Source: Chloracidobacterium sp. (GTDB taxonomy: Bacteria; Acidobacteriota; Blastocatellia; Pyrinomonadales; Pyrinomonadaceae). Taken from it: a stretch of 64,000 nt of DNA. The DNA lies in contig JADJRV010000009.1 in NCBI GenBank assembly GCA_016712045.1, positions 121,708 to 185,707 on the forward strand, given 5' to 3'. Positions 28,661 to 37,894 of the stretch are shown in pieces. The translations under genes and the position numbers were made by a program. Numbering within the stretch: position 1 is the first letter of the stretch; each line of letters opens with the position of its first letter. The notes under the pieces are model-generated. The model made no database searches, had not been told where the DNA came from, and was given only the letters and a program-made list of their open reading frames with translations.

Positions 28661-29701
28661 ATGGCAAAGACCAAGGCATTAGCAAAAACCGAAAAGCCCG
28701 AAAAGCGTATCCTGATCACCGGCGGGACCGGATTTTTGGGCACGCATATCGTGCAGAATTTTCTCGCTTACGGGGAGAAAAATCTAAAGGTCATGGCATC
28801 TAGTGTCCCCGAATGGATGAAGGATGAAGGGATCAAGGCCGTTGAGGGCTCGGTGACTGATCGCGATGACGTGGCAAAGGCAGTTAAGAATGTGTCAGCG
28901 ATATTTCACCTCGCGGGCAAGGTTTCGCGTGACAACGACGACGCGGCTGCGATGAATAAGGTCCATCTCGAAGGCACACGCATTCTGTGCGAGGCGGCGA
29001 AAGAAGCCGGCGTGCAGACGATGGTACTTGCGTCATCGAGCGGGACGCTCGCGGTCAGCGAGGATGGGCAGATCGTCGATGAGACCTTTCCGCCGCCGAT
29101 CGAGATACTTACTCGTTGGGCGTATTACGCGTCGAAATATTATCAGGAACGCGCCTCCATCGAAAATTTTGACGGCGACGGGCGAAAGCTGGTTATTATG
29201 AATCCATCGCTACTGCTCGGCCCTGACGACGAACGGCTGTCATCGACCAAACCGGTGCTTGATTTCCTCGCCCGCAAGATACCCTACACTCCGAGCGGCG
29301 GCCTTAATTTTGTGGATGCACGCGACGCGGCGGCGGCATTTATCGCGGCGTTAGAAAAGGGAAATCATCAGGAAAAGTATTTGCTCGGAGCGGCAAATAT
29401 GACATTTGAGCAGTTTTTCGGGCGGCTTGAGAGGTTGTCCGATGTTGCGGCTCCGGCTCTGAAAGTGCCGAAAAAACTGGCGATGGCCGGTTCGAGTATG
29501 ATCAGCTCGATCTATAAGCACTGGGGCAAGACTTCGCCGGTCGCACCAAACGAGGTCGAGCAGGCCGAGTATTTTTGGTATTTTGATTCGTCAAAGGCGG
29601 TCGAAGAGCTGGGTTTTGAGCCGCGCGATCCGCAGGAAACTCTGAACGACACGATCATTTATCTACGCGAAGCGTTCCTGGGCGAAGGCGTCTTTCAATA
29701 G
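28661..29701 (+). CDS. NAD-dependent epimerase/dehydratase (extended SDR)
   Basis: 346 aa. Rossmann motif GGTGFLG at about residues 21-27, IFHLAGKVS, active-site region SSSGTLAVSEDG and YYASKYYQE (YxxxK), and PSLLLGPDD. This is the dihydroflavonol reductase or hopanoid-associated sugar epimerase-like branch; the substrate is not determined. It follows GH47 by 7 bases and is two genes after the acyl reductase fusion, so it may act on the same lipid or glycan product. That link is inference. Confidence 0.8.
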   Translation: MAKTKALAKTEKPEKRILITGGTGFLGTHIVQNFLAYGEKNLKVMASSVPEWMKDEGIKAVEGSVTDRDDVAKAVKNVSAIFHLAGKVSRDNDDAAAMNKVHLEGTRILCEAAKEAGVQTMVLASSSGTLAVSEDGQIVDETFPPPIEILTRWAYYASKYYQERASIENFDGDGRKLVIMNPSLLLGPDDERLSSTKPVLDFLARKIPYTPSGGLNFVDARDAAAAFIAALEKGNHQEKYLLGAANMTFEQFFGRLERLSDVAAPALKVPKKLAMAGSSMISSIYKHWGKTSPVAPNEVEQAEYFWYFDSSKAVEELGFEPRDPQETLNDTIIYLREAFLGEGVFQ

Positions 29702-29706
29702 ATTAT

Positions 29707-30522
29707 TTAGACGCCGCAGCCGGCTTGGATCCCTTTTATTAGTTCGAGTTTGCCGCCGCGCATCTCAAATGCACCGGCTCCAGCACCTTCGTAATATTCC
29801 GAGTAAATGACGACTTCCATCTTGCCGTCGCCGTTCAGGTCGGCGATCGATGATATCTCGTAGCGGTTCGGAGCACCGCCATTGTCCTGCCCTGTCTTGA
29901 AGATATTGCCATCGACCATATAGTCTTTGACACCATCTTTGGTGACCTTGCGGAGCATTACAAACGAATACTCGCCGGCTTTCCAGCCGACGCCAAATTC
30001 GCTCTTGATATTGGTCGAAGTGATTAGAGCTTCATCCGTGCCGTCATTATCAAGGTCGATCAAAAAGATCTGCGTCGTTTTTACTACGGGGCGTTTTACT
30101 CCCTCTTTTCTTAGCAGATTTGTGATCGCTGTCTTGTAAGCTGCGGTCGGGGTTTTCAAACGTTTGGGGACGCGTGGCATCGCGTTCCAGGTTGCATTTG
30201 CTCCCAGACCAAGGCCGAGACGGTCCTTAATATCCATTTCTATCCGGTAAAAATCACTGCAAACGTCTTCGATGGGGGCACGTTTTGCGGAATAGATCGG
30301 AGTTTTTTCTTTACCGTTGAAACCAAAGACAAAGAGATCGATGCCGCCATTCATTATCGATTCGGCGGCGATTCCGGCTTCGACCCATTTGCCGTCTTGT
30401 GAACCGCCGAGCAGGCCGCCGAGACGCAGATCGATGATCGGGACTATCGGCTTTTGGGCGGGTATCGCCGAAACCAAAGCGGACAAAAGCAGCAGAACGC
30501 AGCAAAATCTGAGTGTTTTCAT
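29707..30522 (-). CDS. Secreted protein of unknown function with VCBS/FG-GAP-like loops
   Basis: 271 aa from ATG 30522 (MKTLRFCCVLLLLSALVSA, a signal peptide). An earlier in-frame start at 30624 would lie inside the preceding gene. Two Asp-rich calcium-type loops, LIDLDNDGTDEALI and IADLNGDGKMEVVI, resemble FG-GAP/VCBS repeats. The end (GAFEMRGGKLELIKGIQAGC) has a Cys close to the C-terminus. Not recognised beyond this. It begins 5 bases after the repeat-protein gene and is probably in the same operon. Confidence 0.65.
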   Translation of the reverse strand: MKTLRFCCVLLLLSALVSAIPAQKPIVPIIDLRLGGLLGGSQDGKWVEAGIAAESIMNGGIDLFVFGFNGKEKTPIYSAKRAPIEDVCSDFYRIEMDIKDRLGLGLGANATWNAMPRVPKRLKTPTAAYKTAITNLLRKEGVKRPVVKTTQIFLIDLDNDGTDEALITSTNIKSEFGVGWKAGEYSFVMLRKVTKDGVKDYMVDGNIFKTGQDNGGAPNRYEISSIADLNGDGKMEVVIYSEYYEGAGAGAFEMRGGKLELIKGIQAGCGV

Positions 30523-30526
30523 AATG

Positions 30527-30946
30527 TCAATTACTTGGCTTAAAGAAAAAGAAGAAAAATAACGCGGCGTGACGCTGATCGACGCCCTCAGCGTACCCGA
30601 TCGTGCTGCGTGAGCTGTTCTCAATACGGCCGTTTGAGTTTACATATCCGAGGGTCGAGCGGCTGCCGTTTTCAACGGTTCCGCTACTGCTGACATAGCC
30701 GATCGTCGAACGGCTGGCGTTCTCAACGCGGCCGTCTTTGTTGATATAGCCGAGAGTCGAGCGGCTGCCATTTTCAACGCGGCCGTCTGAGTTGATGTAG
30801 CCAATGGTCGAGCGGCTGCTATTTTCGACTGTTCCGCTAGATGAGATATAACCGATGGTTTTACGGCTACCATCTTCGACCCGCTGCCCAAAACCGACGG
30901 CCGCAAAGACCGCGACAATGCTCAAAATAAATAACGCTTTTCTCAT
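30527..30946 (-). CDS. Secreted 17-residue-repeat protein (beta-flower type)
   Basis: 139 aa. A signal peptide (ALFILSIVAVFAAVGFGQ) is followed by six perfect-length tandem repeats of 17 residues with consensus VENxSRSTIGYI(N/S)xxGR, each ending in a Gly turn, then a Phe-rich tail (ALFFFFFFKPSN). The regular alternation suggests a closed beta repeat like the five-fold beta-flower family, and the family match is tentative. At DNA level this is a 51-base tandem array. Start ATG 30946 overlaps the stop of the permease gene by 4 bases. Confidence 0.7.
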   Translation of the reverse strand: MRKALFILSIVAVFAAVGFGQRVEDGSRKTIGYISSSGTVENSSRSTIGYINSDGRVENGSRSTLGYINKDGRVENASRSTIGYVSSSGTVENGSRSTLGYVNSNGRIENSSRSTIGYAEGVDQRHAALFFFFFFKPSN

Positions 30947-32259
30947 AATTCCTCCGTTTCGCCGTTGGCGTTATTGTTTGAACGCCCAACGAGCCGAAAT
31001 CCTGCAAAAATTATCAATCCGACGACGACTGCGACCAATACGGCGAGGCCCTCTTTGGCAAAATCAACGTTTGTCAGCAGCCAGCCGATAAGTAATAGAG
31101 ATAGAACGGCGGCACCGATGCCGAGCGGGAGTGTGAACTGCGATCTTGGAGCAGTTTCACGCATCCTAAAAACGGGCAATGCACCGCATGTTGTGGCATA
31201 TACCAGCAGACGCGTGATCGTCGCGATCGCGACGGCGGTCAGGAATGACGACATTATCGTCAGCACCAAAATGACCACGGCGGTTACGATGATCGCGATA
31301 TGCGGTGTTTTGAACCGTGCATGCGTTTTCTCAAAAACTCTCGGTAGATCACGCTGCTCTGACATTGCAAATAGCATCCGAGTCGAGCTGAGGACGCCGA
31401 CATTAAGATTGCCAAAGATCGAGATCAGTGCTCCGACGGTTATAAATGCGGCACCGAACGGGCCGAGAAATGACGCGGCGGCATCGGCGATGGGCCTTTC
31501 CGAAGCCGCAAGCCCCGGCAATGTGCCGATGCTGACGACCTGTATCAGCACATAAAATACCGCCACGATCGCGAGCCCGACGATCAGGCCGAACGGCATT
31601 GTTTTGCCGGGTTCTTTTGCTTCGCCGGCGAGGACAACACCGGCTTCAAAACCGACGAACGCATATATCAGCAGCAACACAGCACTTGAGAATGACGAGT
31701 AACCCGGGACAATGTCAAAGTTAAAATTACCCGGCTGGATAAAAAACATACCCACGACCGAAAAGATGAATAACGGCAGCAGTTTGCCGACCGTAAAGAA
31801 ATTGGTCATCCTAGCGGATTCGCGAATGCCGATAACGTTGACGACGGTAATTATCAGCACGACGAGACTGATAAACGCGATACGCATCGCTCCGTCGTTA
31901 GCTCCGGGAACGAAAAATCCAAGATAGGTGACGAGCAGGTTACAATTTGCGGCAAATGTCGTGACACGCACGACCCAATACAGCCAGCCGACCTCAAATC
32001 CGACGACCGGGCCAAACGCCTCGCGGGCATACAGATACGGCCCGCCGGTCGCTGAAAATCGGCTCGAAACTTCGGCATAGCACAGTACGATGAGCGCGAT
32101 AATGCCGGCACACGCAAGAAATGCGATCAGGCTGTAGCTGCCGATCTGGGCATAGACCTTTGCGGGCAATCCGAAAATACCCGCGCCGATTATCGTGTTG
32201 ATAATGATCGCAGTAAAATCGAGCCGCCCGAGCCCGCGTATCAGCTTTTCTTCGCTCAT
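30943..32259 (-). CDS. APC-superfamily amino acid permease
   Basis: 438 aa from ATG 32259 (MSEEKLIRGLGRLDFTAI). About twelve hydrophobic segments. The first has the substrate-binding glycine loop NTIIGAGIFGLPA, as in APC amino acid transporters, and the sixth region has YAFVGFEAGVVLAGEAKEPG, also typical. Substrate unknown. An in-frame start 24 bases upstream at 32283 lies inside the adjacent hairpin element and is rejected. It leads a three-gene reverse-strand unit with the repeat protein and the VCBS-like protein. Confidence 0.88.
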   Translation of the reverse strand: MSEEKLIRGLGRLDFTAIIINTIIGAGIFGLPAKVYAQIGSYSLIAFLACAGIIALIVLCYAEVSSRFSATGGPYLYAREAFGPVVGFEVGWLYWVVRVTTFAANCNLLVTYLGFFVPGANDGAMRIAFISLVVLIITVVNVIGIRESARMTNFFTVGKLLPLFIFSVVGMFFIQPGNFNFDIVPGYSSFSSAVLLLIYAFVGFEAGVVLAGEAKEPGKTMPFGLIVGLAIVAVFYVLIQVVSIGTLPGLAASERPIADAAASFLGPFGAAFITVGALISIFGNLNVGVLSSTRMLFAMSEQRDLPRVFEKTHARFKTPHIAIIVTAVVILVLTIMSSFLTAVAIATITRLLVYATTCGALPVFRMRETAPRSQFTLPLGIGAAVLSLLLIGWLLTNVDFAKEGLAVLVAVVVGLIIFAGFRLVGRSNNNANGETEEL

Positions 32260-32272
32260 TGGTTTCGTGTCT

Positions 32273-32334
32273 GTAGCCCGCACGTGAGTAAGGGCTTGGC
32301 CAACCGCACGAGCCCTTACTTACGTGCGGGCTAC
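32273..32334. repeat. Long inverted repeat (GCCCGCACGTGAGTAAGGGC type)
   Basis: GTAGCCCGCACGTGAGTAAG and GGCT pair with AGCCCTTACTTACGTGCGGG and CTAC around a short loop. It lies between the divergent permease and serine hydrolase genes. The same words recur at 44881-44911 and 50139-50217. Confidence 0.8.
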
Positions 32335-32402
32335 TGACAGTGGGTCGCCCTTTCGTTTATACTCTTAAAACCGTTTCAGGTAAAGATTTAAGGAGAATTT
32401 GT

Positions 32403-33395
32403 ATGGTGCGACTTTTTGTAGCAATGCTGCTGGGCTCTCTTTTGTGTGTTCTCGCTCCTGCTCAAAAACTGAGTAAAAATAACGAGGTGATCGCTCCAAA
32501 GAGCTATCAAGCTCCTGTTATCACGAACTCCACCGACCTCCAAGCCATTTTGAAAAAAGCAGTGCACGACACGCTTTCGGCCAATGCAGCAAAAAATCTT
32601 AAGCCCGAAGAGGTTGCTGCTACGCTCATCGACCTGCGCGATCCGGCAAAATTTGTAATGGCTGAGGTTCGCGGCGAGGAGCGGATCTATTCGGCAAGCG
32701 TAGTCAAGATGTACTACATGGCGGCCCTTGAACGGCAGCTTGAGGACGGTAAGATACTAATGTCGCCCGAACTACAACGCGGGTTGCGGGATATGATCGT
32801 CGACAGTTCGAATGAAGCGACGCAGTATATCCTCGACGTTATTACGGGCACGTCGAGCGGAGCAGAGTTACCGCAAAAAGAGTTTGACGCCTGGCAGTAC
32901 AAACGAAACCGCGTCAACCGATGGTTCTCGTCGATGGGTTATACAAATATCAACGTCAATCAAAAAACTTTCTGTGAGGACGCTTACGGAATCGAACAGC
33001 AATCGCGGGGTTACAAGGGCCAAAACCGCAACATGCTCACGACCAATGCTACGGCACGCCTGCTCGCCGAGATCGTCACCGGGCGAATGAACACGCCCGA
33101 GCGAACGTCCGCGATGATGGACCTGATGAAACGCGACCCTTTTGGAAAGGCCGTCGACGGCGATGACCAAAACAACGGATTTACCGGCAAGCTGTTCATC
33201 GACCGCGACATCCGCGATGTTAAACTTTGGTCAAAAGCAGGCTGGACCAGCAAGACCCGGCACGACGCAGCGTATGTCGAGACGGCGGACGGGCTGAAAT
33301 TTGTGCTCGTCATATTTACCGAAAATCACGCCAACGAACGCGAAATTATTCCCGGCATTGCCGGTAAGGTGCTAGACGGATTGAAGAAAAAGTAA
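32403..33395 (+). CDS. Secreted serine hydrolase (class A beta-lactamase/PBP-like fold)
   Basis: 330 aa from ATG 32403 with AAGGAG at 32390-32395. A signal peptide (MVRLFVAMLLGSLLCVLAPA) leads a beta-lactamase-like domain. The SxxK active site is in SASVVKMYYM, the second motif is SSN in VDSSNEATQ, and the third is KAG in LWSKAGWTSKTR. Without the classical KTG and with a changed second motif, a DD-peptidase or peptidase-like role is as likely as antibiotic hydrolysis. It is followed 9 bases later by the S9 peptidase gene, so the two are probably cotranscribed. Confidence 0.78.
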   Translation: MVRLFVAMLLGSLLCVLAPAQKLSKNNEVIAPKSYQAPVITNSTDLQAILKKAVHDTLSANAAKNLKPEEVAATLIDLRDPAKFVMAEVRGEERIYSASVVKMYYMAALERQLEDGKILMSPELQRGLRDMIVDSSNEATQYILDVITGTSSGAELPQKEFDAWQYKRNRVNRWFSSMGYTNINVNQKTFCEDAYGIEQQSRGYKGQNRNMLTTNATARLLAEIVTGRMNTPERTSAMMDLMKRDPFGKAVDGDDQNNGFTGKLFIDRDIRDVKLWSKAGWTSKTRHDAAYVETADGLKFVLVIFTENHANEREIIPGIAGKVLDGLKKK

Positions 33396-33404
33396 GGAGA
33401 AAAG

Positions 33405-35816
33405 ATGAAAACGAGATTATTGATGCTGGCAGCGGTGCTGCTGTTTCCGGTTTTTACATTTGCTCAGGGCAGCTATAAACAGCCGCCAAAAGAGATCATG
33501 GATGTGCTCAACGCTCCGGCGACGCCTTCCACGTCGATCTCGCCGACGCGAGACAAGATCGCGATGCTCGAGCCGCTGCGTTATCCGCCGATCTCTGAGC
33601 TGGCACAGCCGATGCTGCGTATCGCGGGGCTTCGTATCAATCCAAACACCAACGGCCAACATCGCCAGCCATACTTTATCGGCGTAAAGATAATGAATGT
33701 AGCGGACGGCAAAATCACGCCGGTCACGCTGCCGCCGGGTGCGCAGATCATCTCGCCGCAATGGGCGCCGGATGGTAAGCATATCGCCGTCGGTAACGTC
33801 ACGCCGACGGGTGTCGAACTGTGGGTCGTCGATACGGCGACCGCCAAGGCGACCAAGATCAAGGGCGTTATGATCAATACCGCGATCGGCGGCTTTAGCT
33901 GGGAAGACTCAGACACGTTGTCGGCGCAGCTCGTTCCAGCAAAACGCGGCCCCGCTCCGGCGTATCAAAACCTGATCCCGGGCGAGCCGAATATTCAGGA
34001 AACATCGGGCCGAACAAGTAATATCGCGACCGTTCAGGATCTGTTAAAAACGCCAAACGACGAGCGTTTGTTCGAATATTACTGCACCTCGCAGATCGCT
34101 CTGATCGAGCTTAACGGCAAGGTCCGCGAGATCGGCACGCCTGCTCTCTACGATAACGTCAGTTTTTCGCCGGACGGTAAACACATCCTCGTATCGCGTA
34201 TCGAGCGTCCATTCTCATACCTTTTTGCCGCCAACCGTTTCCCGAAAAAGATCGAGGTATGGGATACGAACGGCAAGGTTTTGACGACGGTCGCTTCGCT
34301 GCCGCTGCAGGACAGCATACCGAGCGGCGGTGTTTCAGTTGGGCCTCGCGGTGTTGCCTGGATGCCGGTCGAAGGCTCGACACTGATCTGGACCGAGGCT
34401 CTCGACGACGGCGATTCGCGCAAAAAGGTGCCATTTCGCGACAAGATGATGACCCTTGCCGCTCCGTTTAACGGCACGGCGAAAGAGCTGCTCAAGACCG
34501 AGCATCGTTTCCAAGGGCGTCAGTTTGGCGAAAAAGACGGGATGATGATCTATTTTGATTTCAACCGCGACACGCAAAAGCGGCGGATCTTTCTCACAGA
34601 TTATCGCAACCCGTCGAATGTCAAAATGATCTCTGACGCGAATATCAACGACCGTTACAATGACATCGGCCAGCCGATCACAAAGGTCATGCCAAACGGT
34701 GTCACGCTCATCCGGCAAAACGGCGACGAAATATTCCTGACCGGGACCGGAGCATCGTCGCAGGGCGACCGTCCGTTTTTCCGCCGGATGAATATCAAGA
34801 CGTCCGCGATCACTGAGATCTGGCGTGCGGGAACCGAGGAATACGAAACGTTTGCCGGGATGATCGACGACAACGGGATGAATTTCTTTACCCGTAAAGA
34901 GTCGCCAACCGAGCCGCCAAATATCTTTATGCGTCAGGTTTGCCCGGCGGGGCAGATATGTACAGCTCTTGCTTACAAGCAGATCACCGATCTCAAAGAC
35001 CCGGCACCGCAGCTTCGCGGCATTAAAAAACAGCTCGTCCGTTACAAACGTGCGGACGGTGTTGACCTCTCGTTTACGCTCTACTTGCCGCCGGGTTACA
35101 AAGAGGGAACACGTCTGCCCGCGCTCGTTTGGGCGTATCCCGAAAGCTTTACCGACGGCTCGCTTGCCGGACAGGTTTCGGGTTCGACCAACCGGTTTAC
35201 GCAGATCGGCGGCATCTCGCACCTGTTCCTGCTGATGCAGGGCTACGCGGTGATGGACAACGTCTCGATGCCGATCGTCGGTTCGCCAAAGACAAAGAAT
35301 GATACATTCGTCCAACAGATTGTCGATTCGGCCAAAGCGGCGATCGATAAAGCGGTCGAGATGGGCGTCGTTGACCGCGACCGCATCGGTGTTGGCGGGC
35401 ACAGTTACGGGGCGTTTATGACGGCCAATCTGCTTGCACACAGCGACCTGTTCCGTGCGGGCATCGCGCGCAGCGGAGCGTATAATCGTACGCTGACGCC
35501 GTTTGGTTTTCAGGACGAAGAACGCAATTTCTGGGAGGCGACCAAGATCTACACCGACGTCTCGCCGTTCTTTTTCGCGAACAAGATCAACGAACCGATC
35601 CTCATGATCCACGGCGAAGCCGACAACAATCAGGGCACGTTTCCCATCCAGTCCGAACGCCTCTACGCCGCCATCAGCGGCCTCGGCGGAACGGCGCGTC
35701 TCGTAATGCTCCCGCTCGAAGCCCACGGCTACGCGGCACGCGAATCGACCGAGCACACACTGTACGAAATGGTTCAGTGGATGGATAAATATGTAAAAAA
35801 TGCCAAGCCGCGGTAA
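33405..35816 (+). CDS. Secreted S9 family peptidase (prolyl oligopeptidase type)
   Basis: 803 aa with signal peptide MKTRLLMLAAVLLFPVFTFA. The N-terminal beta-propeller region has repeats such as SPQWAPDGKHIAVGN and SFSPDGKHILVSR. The C-terminal alpha/beta hydrolase domain has Ser in VGGHSYGAFMTANLL, Asp in MIHGEADNNQGT and His in LEAHGYAARES. The size and layout match the glutamyl-peptidase-like branch of S9. Exported, likely acting on peptides in the periplasm. An AAGGAG-type ribosome site precedes ATG 33405. Confidence 0.88.
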   Translation: MKTRLLMLAAVLLFPVFTFAQGSYKQPPKEIMDVLNAPATPSTSISPTRDKIAMLEPLRYPPISELAQPMLRIAGLRINPNTNGQHRQPYFIGVKIMNVADGKITPVTLPPGAQIISPQWAPDGKHIAVGNVTPTGVELWVVDTATAKATKIKGVMINTAIGGFSWEDSDTLSAQLVPAKRGPAPAYQNLIPGEPNIQETSGRTSNIATVQDLLKTPNDERLFEYYCTSQIALIELNGKVREIGTPALYDNVSFSPDGKHILVSRIERPFSYLFAANRFPKKIEVWDTNGKVLTTVASLPLQDSIPSGGVSVGPRGVAWMPVEGSTLIWTEALDDGDSRKKVPFRDKMMTLAAPFNGTAKELLKTEHRFQGRQFGEKDGMMIYFDFNRDTQKRRIFLTDYRNPSNVKMISDANINDRYNDIGQPITKVMPNGVTLIRQNGDEIFLTGTGASSQGDRPFFRRMNIKTSAITEIWRAGTEEYETFAGMIDDNGMNFFTRKESPTEPPNIFMRQVCPAGQICTALAYKQITDLKDPAPQLRGIKKQLVRYKRADGVDLSFTLYLPPGYKEGTRLPALVWAYPESFTDGSLAGQVSGSTNRFTQIGGISHLFLLMQGYAVMDNVSMPIVGSPKTKNDTFVQQIVDSAKAAIDKAVEMGVVDRDRIGVGGHSYGAFMTANLLAHSDLFRAGIARSGAYNRTLTPFGFQDEERNFWEATKIYTDVSPFFFANKINEPILMIHGEADNNQGTFPIQSERLYAAISGLGGTARLVMLPLEAHGYAARESTEHTLYEMVQWMDKYVKNAKPR

Positions 35817-35846
35817 TTGGTGATGGCGGTATTTTGTTTGATAATC

Positions 35847-35877
35847 GGCTTCGTTCAGAAAAGATCGAAGCCTTTTT
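35847..35877 (+). terminator. Rho-independent terminator after the S9 peptidase gene
   Basis: GGCTTCG (35847-35853) pairs with CGAAGCC (35866-35872), followed by five T. It is 30 bases after the peptidase stop. Confidence 0.8.
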
Positions 35878-35894
35878 CATTGTTGGAACGATAC

Positions 35895-35923
35895 TTGACA
35901 TATTTGTAAGGTTTTGTTAATTT
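35895..35923 (+). promoter_or_regulatory. Sigma70-type promoter of the terC leader
   Basis: A perfect TTGACA at 35895-35900, a 17-base spacer, and TAATTT at 35918-35923 predict a start near 35930, about ten bases before the riboswitch begins. Confidence 0.7.
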
Positions 35924-35937
35924 TGCACTACAATTTA

Positions 35938-36083
35938 TTAGGGGAGTAGAAACCTCTGTTTGTTCAGAGGTCCACGACATCGTCAATACGTTCGCATAAA
36001 TAGCCAAGCGAACCGGTGCGTGGGGAAATATCGAGACCTTTTGCGGCTTTAGTCTGCAAGAGGTCTTTTTGCGTTTGCAGACT
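35938..36083 (+). ncRNA. yybP-ykoY (manganese) riboswitch upstream of terC
   Basis: The leader holds conserved words of this class: GGGGAGTAG at 35941-35949, then CATCGTCAATACG at 35978-35990, then ATCGAGACC near 36030-36038, separated by a hairpin (AACCTCTG/CAGAGGT). Its 3' part can form two exclusive hairpins. One is AGACCTTTTGC with GCAAGAGGTCT followed by T (terminator-like, 36034-36070). The other is AGTCTGCAA with TTTGCAGACT (36051-36083), which would break the first. The gene downstream is TerC, a known target of this class. The exact limits and the sensing of manganese are inferred from the class. Confidence 0.75.
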
Positions 36084-36130
36084 CACAAGATAACGAGGGT
36101 AACCTTTTACGCTGCCTGAGGAGAAAACAA

Positions 36131-37117
36131 ATGAGTCTATTTCCATTCGCCGATTATTGGATGTTCTACGCCGGATTTCTGGTATTCGTACTCGCGATGC
36201 TCGCCATCGATCTCGGCATATTTAATCGAAAAGAACATGTCGTTTCTTTCAAAGAAGCAACGATCTGGAGCGCGGTTTGGGTCACACTCGCACTGATCTT
36301 TGCCGGCGGATTTTATCAATACACGGCAACGAAGTTCGGAGCAGAAGTCGCGAAGACCTCTACGCTCGAGTTTCTGACCGGCTATATCCTCGAATACTCT
36401 CTGTCGGTCGATAATATTTTCATCTTCGTGCTGGTGTTCAGCTATTTCGGCATCCCCGCAAAGTACAAGCACCGTGTGCTGTTCTACGGCATCCTCGGAG
36501 CGCTCGTATTTCGAGCGATCTTTATTGCCATGGGTTCTGCTCTAATGCAGTTTCACTGGGTGATATATCTGTTTGGCGGATTTTTGATAATTACCGGCAT
36601 CAAGATGTTTTTTACGAGTAACGAAGAGATCAAGCCCGAAAAGAATCTGCTGATCAGAATATTTCGAAAGTTCATGCCGGTTACGAATAAGATCGACGGC
36701 AGGAGTTTCTTTTTAAAGATCGGCGACCGGTGGCATGCAACGCCGCTGTTTATTGCCTTGCTGTTTTTGGAGGCCACCGACATCATATTCGCGGTTGACA
36801 GCGTTCCGGCGATCTTTGCAGTGACAAAAGAGCCGTTTATCGTTTTCACTTCAAATATATTTGCGATCCTCGGCCTGCGTTCGCTCTACTTTATGCTCGC
36901 GGGCGTGATCGACAAGTTTTATTTACTGAAATACGGCCTGGCCATAGTGTTGGTTTTTGTCGGACTCAAGATGGTCTGGCTAAATGATCTGTTCGGCGGA
37001 AAGTTTCCGATCTCATACTCGCTAGTGTTTATTCTGGCGGTTATATCAGGGTCGATCATTTTCTCGCTGATATTTCCGCACGATAAGGACGCGGATGCAA
37101 AACCGGAGGAGGCGTAA
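36131..37117 (+). CDS. TerC family integral membrane protein (Alx-like, putative manganese exporter)
   Basis: 328 aa with about nine membrane segments. Conserved acidic membrane residues lie in FLTGYILEYSLSVDNIFIF and ALLFLEATDIIFAVDSVPA, the two hallmarks of TerC/Alx proteins, which are linked to manganese export and metal loading of secreted proteins. GAGGAG at 36118-36123 is the ribosome site for ATG 36131. Expression is probably controlled by the upstream riboswitch. The stop overlaps the next start (TAATG), so the DUF2490-like gene is coupled to it. Confidence 0.88.
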   Translation: MSLFPFADYWMFYAGFLVFVLAMLAIDLGIFNRKEHVVSFKEATIWSAVWVTLALIFAGGFYQYTATKFGAEVAKTSTLEFLTGYILEYSLSVDNIFIFVLVFSYFGIPAKYKHRVLFYGILGALVFRAIFIAMGSALMQFHWVIYLFGGFLIITGIKMFFTSNEEIKPEKNLLIRIFRKFMPVTNKIDGRSFFLKIGDRWHATPLFIALLFLEATDIIFAVDSVPAIFAVTKEPFIVFTSNIFAILGLRSLYFMLAGVIDKFYLLKYGLAIVLVFVGLKMVWLNDLFGGKFPISYSLVFILAVISGSIIFSLIFPHDKDADAKPEEA

Positions 37118-37788
37118 TGTATCGTTACTTTATCCTAGTGTTTTGTGCAATTTTTCCGTTTACCGCGGGGCAAACCTTAGCGCAGAATGTCGTTCCGGTT
37201 CCGACCGATGATACTCAGCTCTGGAACGACCTACAGGTTACTTTGCCGCTACATAAAAAGGTCGATCTAGTGTTTACGGGTACACTACGTGTAGGCCGTG
37301 GACTAAGTCATCCTGTGAGCGAACGCGGAGCAATTTCAATTGCATATAAGGCGAACAAGTTTCTGACGTTCGAGACGGGATATTTGTATGTAGCTAACCA
37401 ACCATCCAACGGGCGCAAGAATTACAGCAGCAACTTCATAGTCGCCGGAACTCTAAAATTCCCTATCCGTAAGTTCACGTTAAGTAATCGTAACTGGGTC
37501 GAACGCCGGTTTAGGAATTCTCGCATCGACTCTACGCGTTATCGCAATCGTCTGCGGGTCGAGCACCCTGTCGTGGTAGGGAACACGAAATTTAATATAT
37601 TTGCGTCAAACGAAGTGTTCTACGATTCGATCTTAAACAGATGGGCTCGAAACCGTTTCGCTGTTGGGGCTAACAAGAAACTTAACGAGCGTCTAACCGG
37701 AGAAATATATTATTTGCGCCAAAATGACAGTTTTAGCCGCCCCGGAGATTTACACATTATCGGCACGATTTTGCGGATACAGTTGTAG
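37117..37788 (+). CDS. DUF2490-like outer membrane beta-barrel protein
   Basis: 223 aa with a signal peptide (YFILVFCAIFPFTAGQTLAQ) followed by alternating hydrophobic and polar strands and a C-terminal aromatic-rich strand (DLHIIGTILRIQL), as in small outer membrane barrels. TQLWNDLQVTLPLHKKVDL and FRNRLRVEHP-like segments fit DUF2490 proteins, whose function is not known. It is coupled to terC by a TAATG overlap, so it shares the riboswitch-controlled transcript. A role linked to metal or envelope stress is an inference. Confidence 0.7.
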   Translation: MYRYFILVFCAIFPFTAGQTLAQNVVPVPTDDTQLWNDLQVTLPLHKKVDLVFTGTLRVGRGLSHPVSERGAISIAYKANKFLTFETGYLYVANQPSNGRKNYSSNFIVAGTLKFPIRKFTLSNRNWVERRFRNSRIDSTRYRNRLRVEHPVVVGNTKFNIFASNEVFYDSILNRWARNRFAVGANKKLNERLTGEIYYLRQNDSFSRPGDLHIIGTILRIQL

Positions 37789-37894
37789 AACTTGTAAAAT
37801 CTGCAAAATATATCAGGTTCCGGAGAACATCTAGTAGATCTCGGCGAAAGTTCGACGGCTTTACGTTAGTAAAGGCATCTTCATCTTGCAGTTC

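Noticed and set aside
30560..30900. CRISPR-like array from the 51-base tandem repeat
   Set aside because: Repeats are directly adjacent without spacers and encode a regular 17-residue protein repeat in frame.
34335..35756. Long reverse-strand open frame opposite the S9 peptidase
   Set aside because: The forward frame has a signal peptide and full catalytic triad; the reverse frame has no features and a shadow-like composition.
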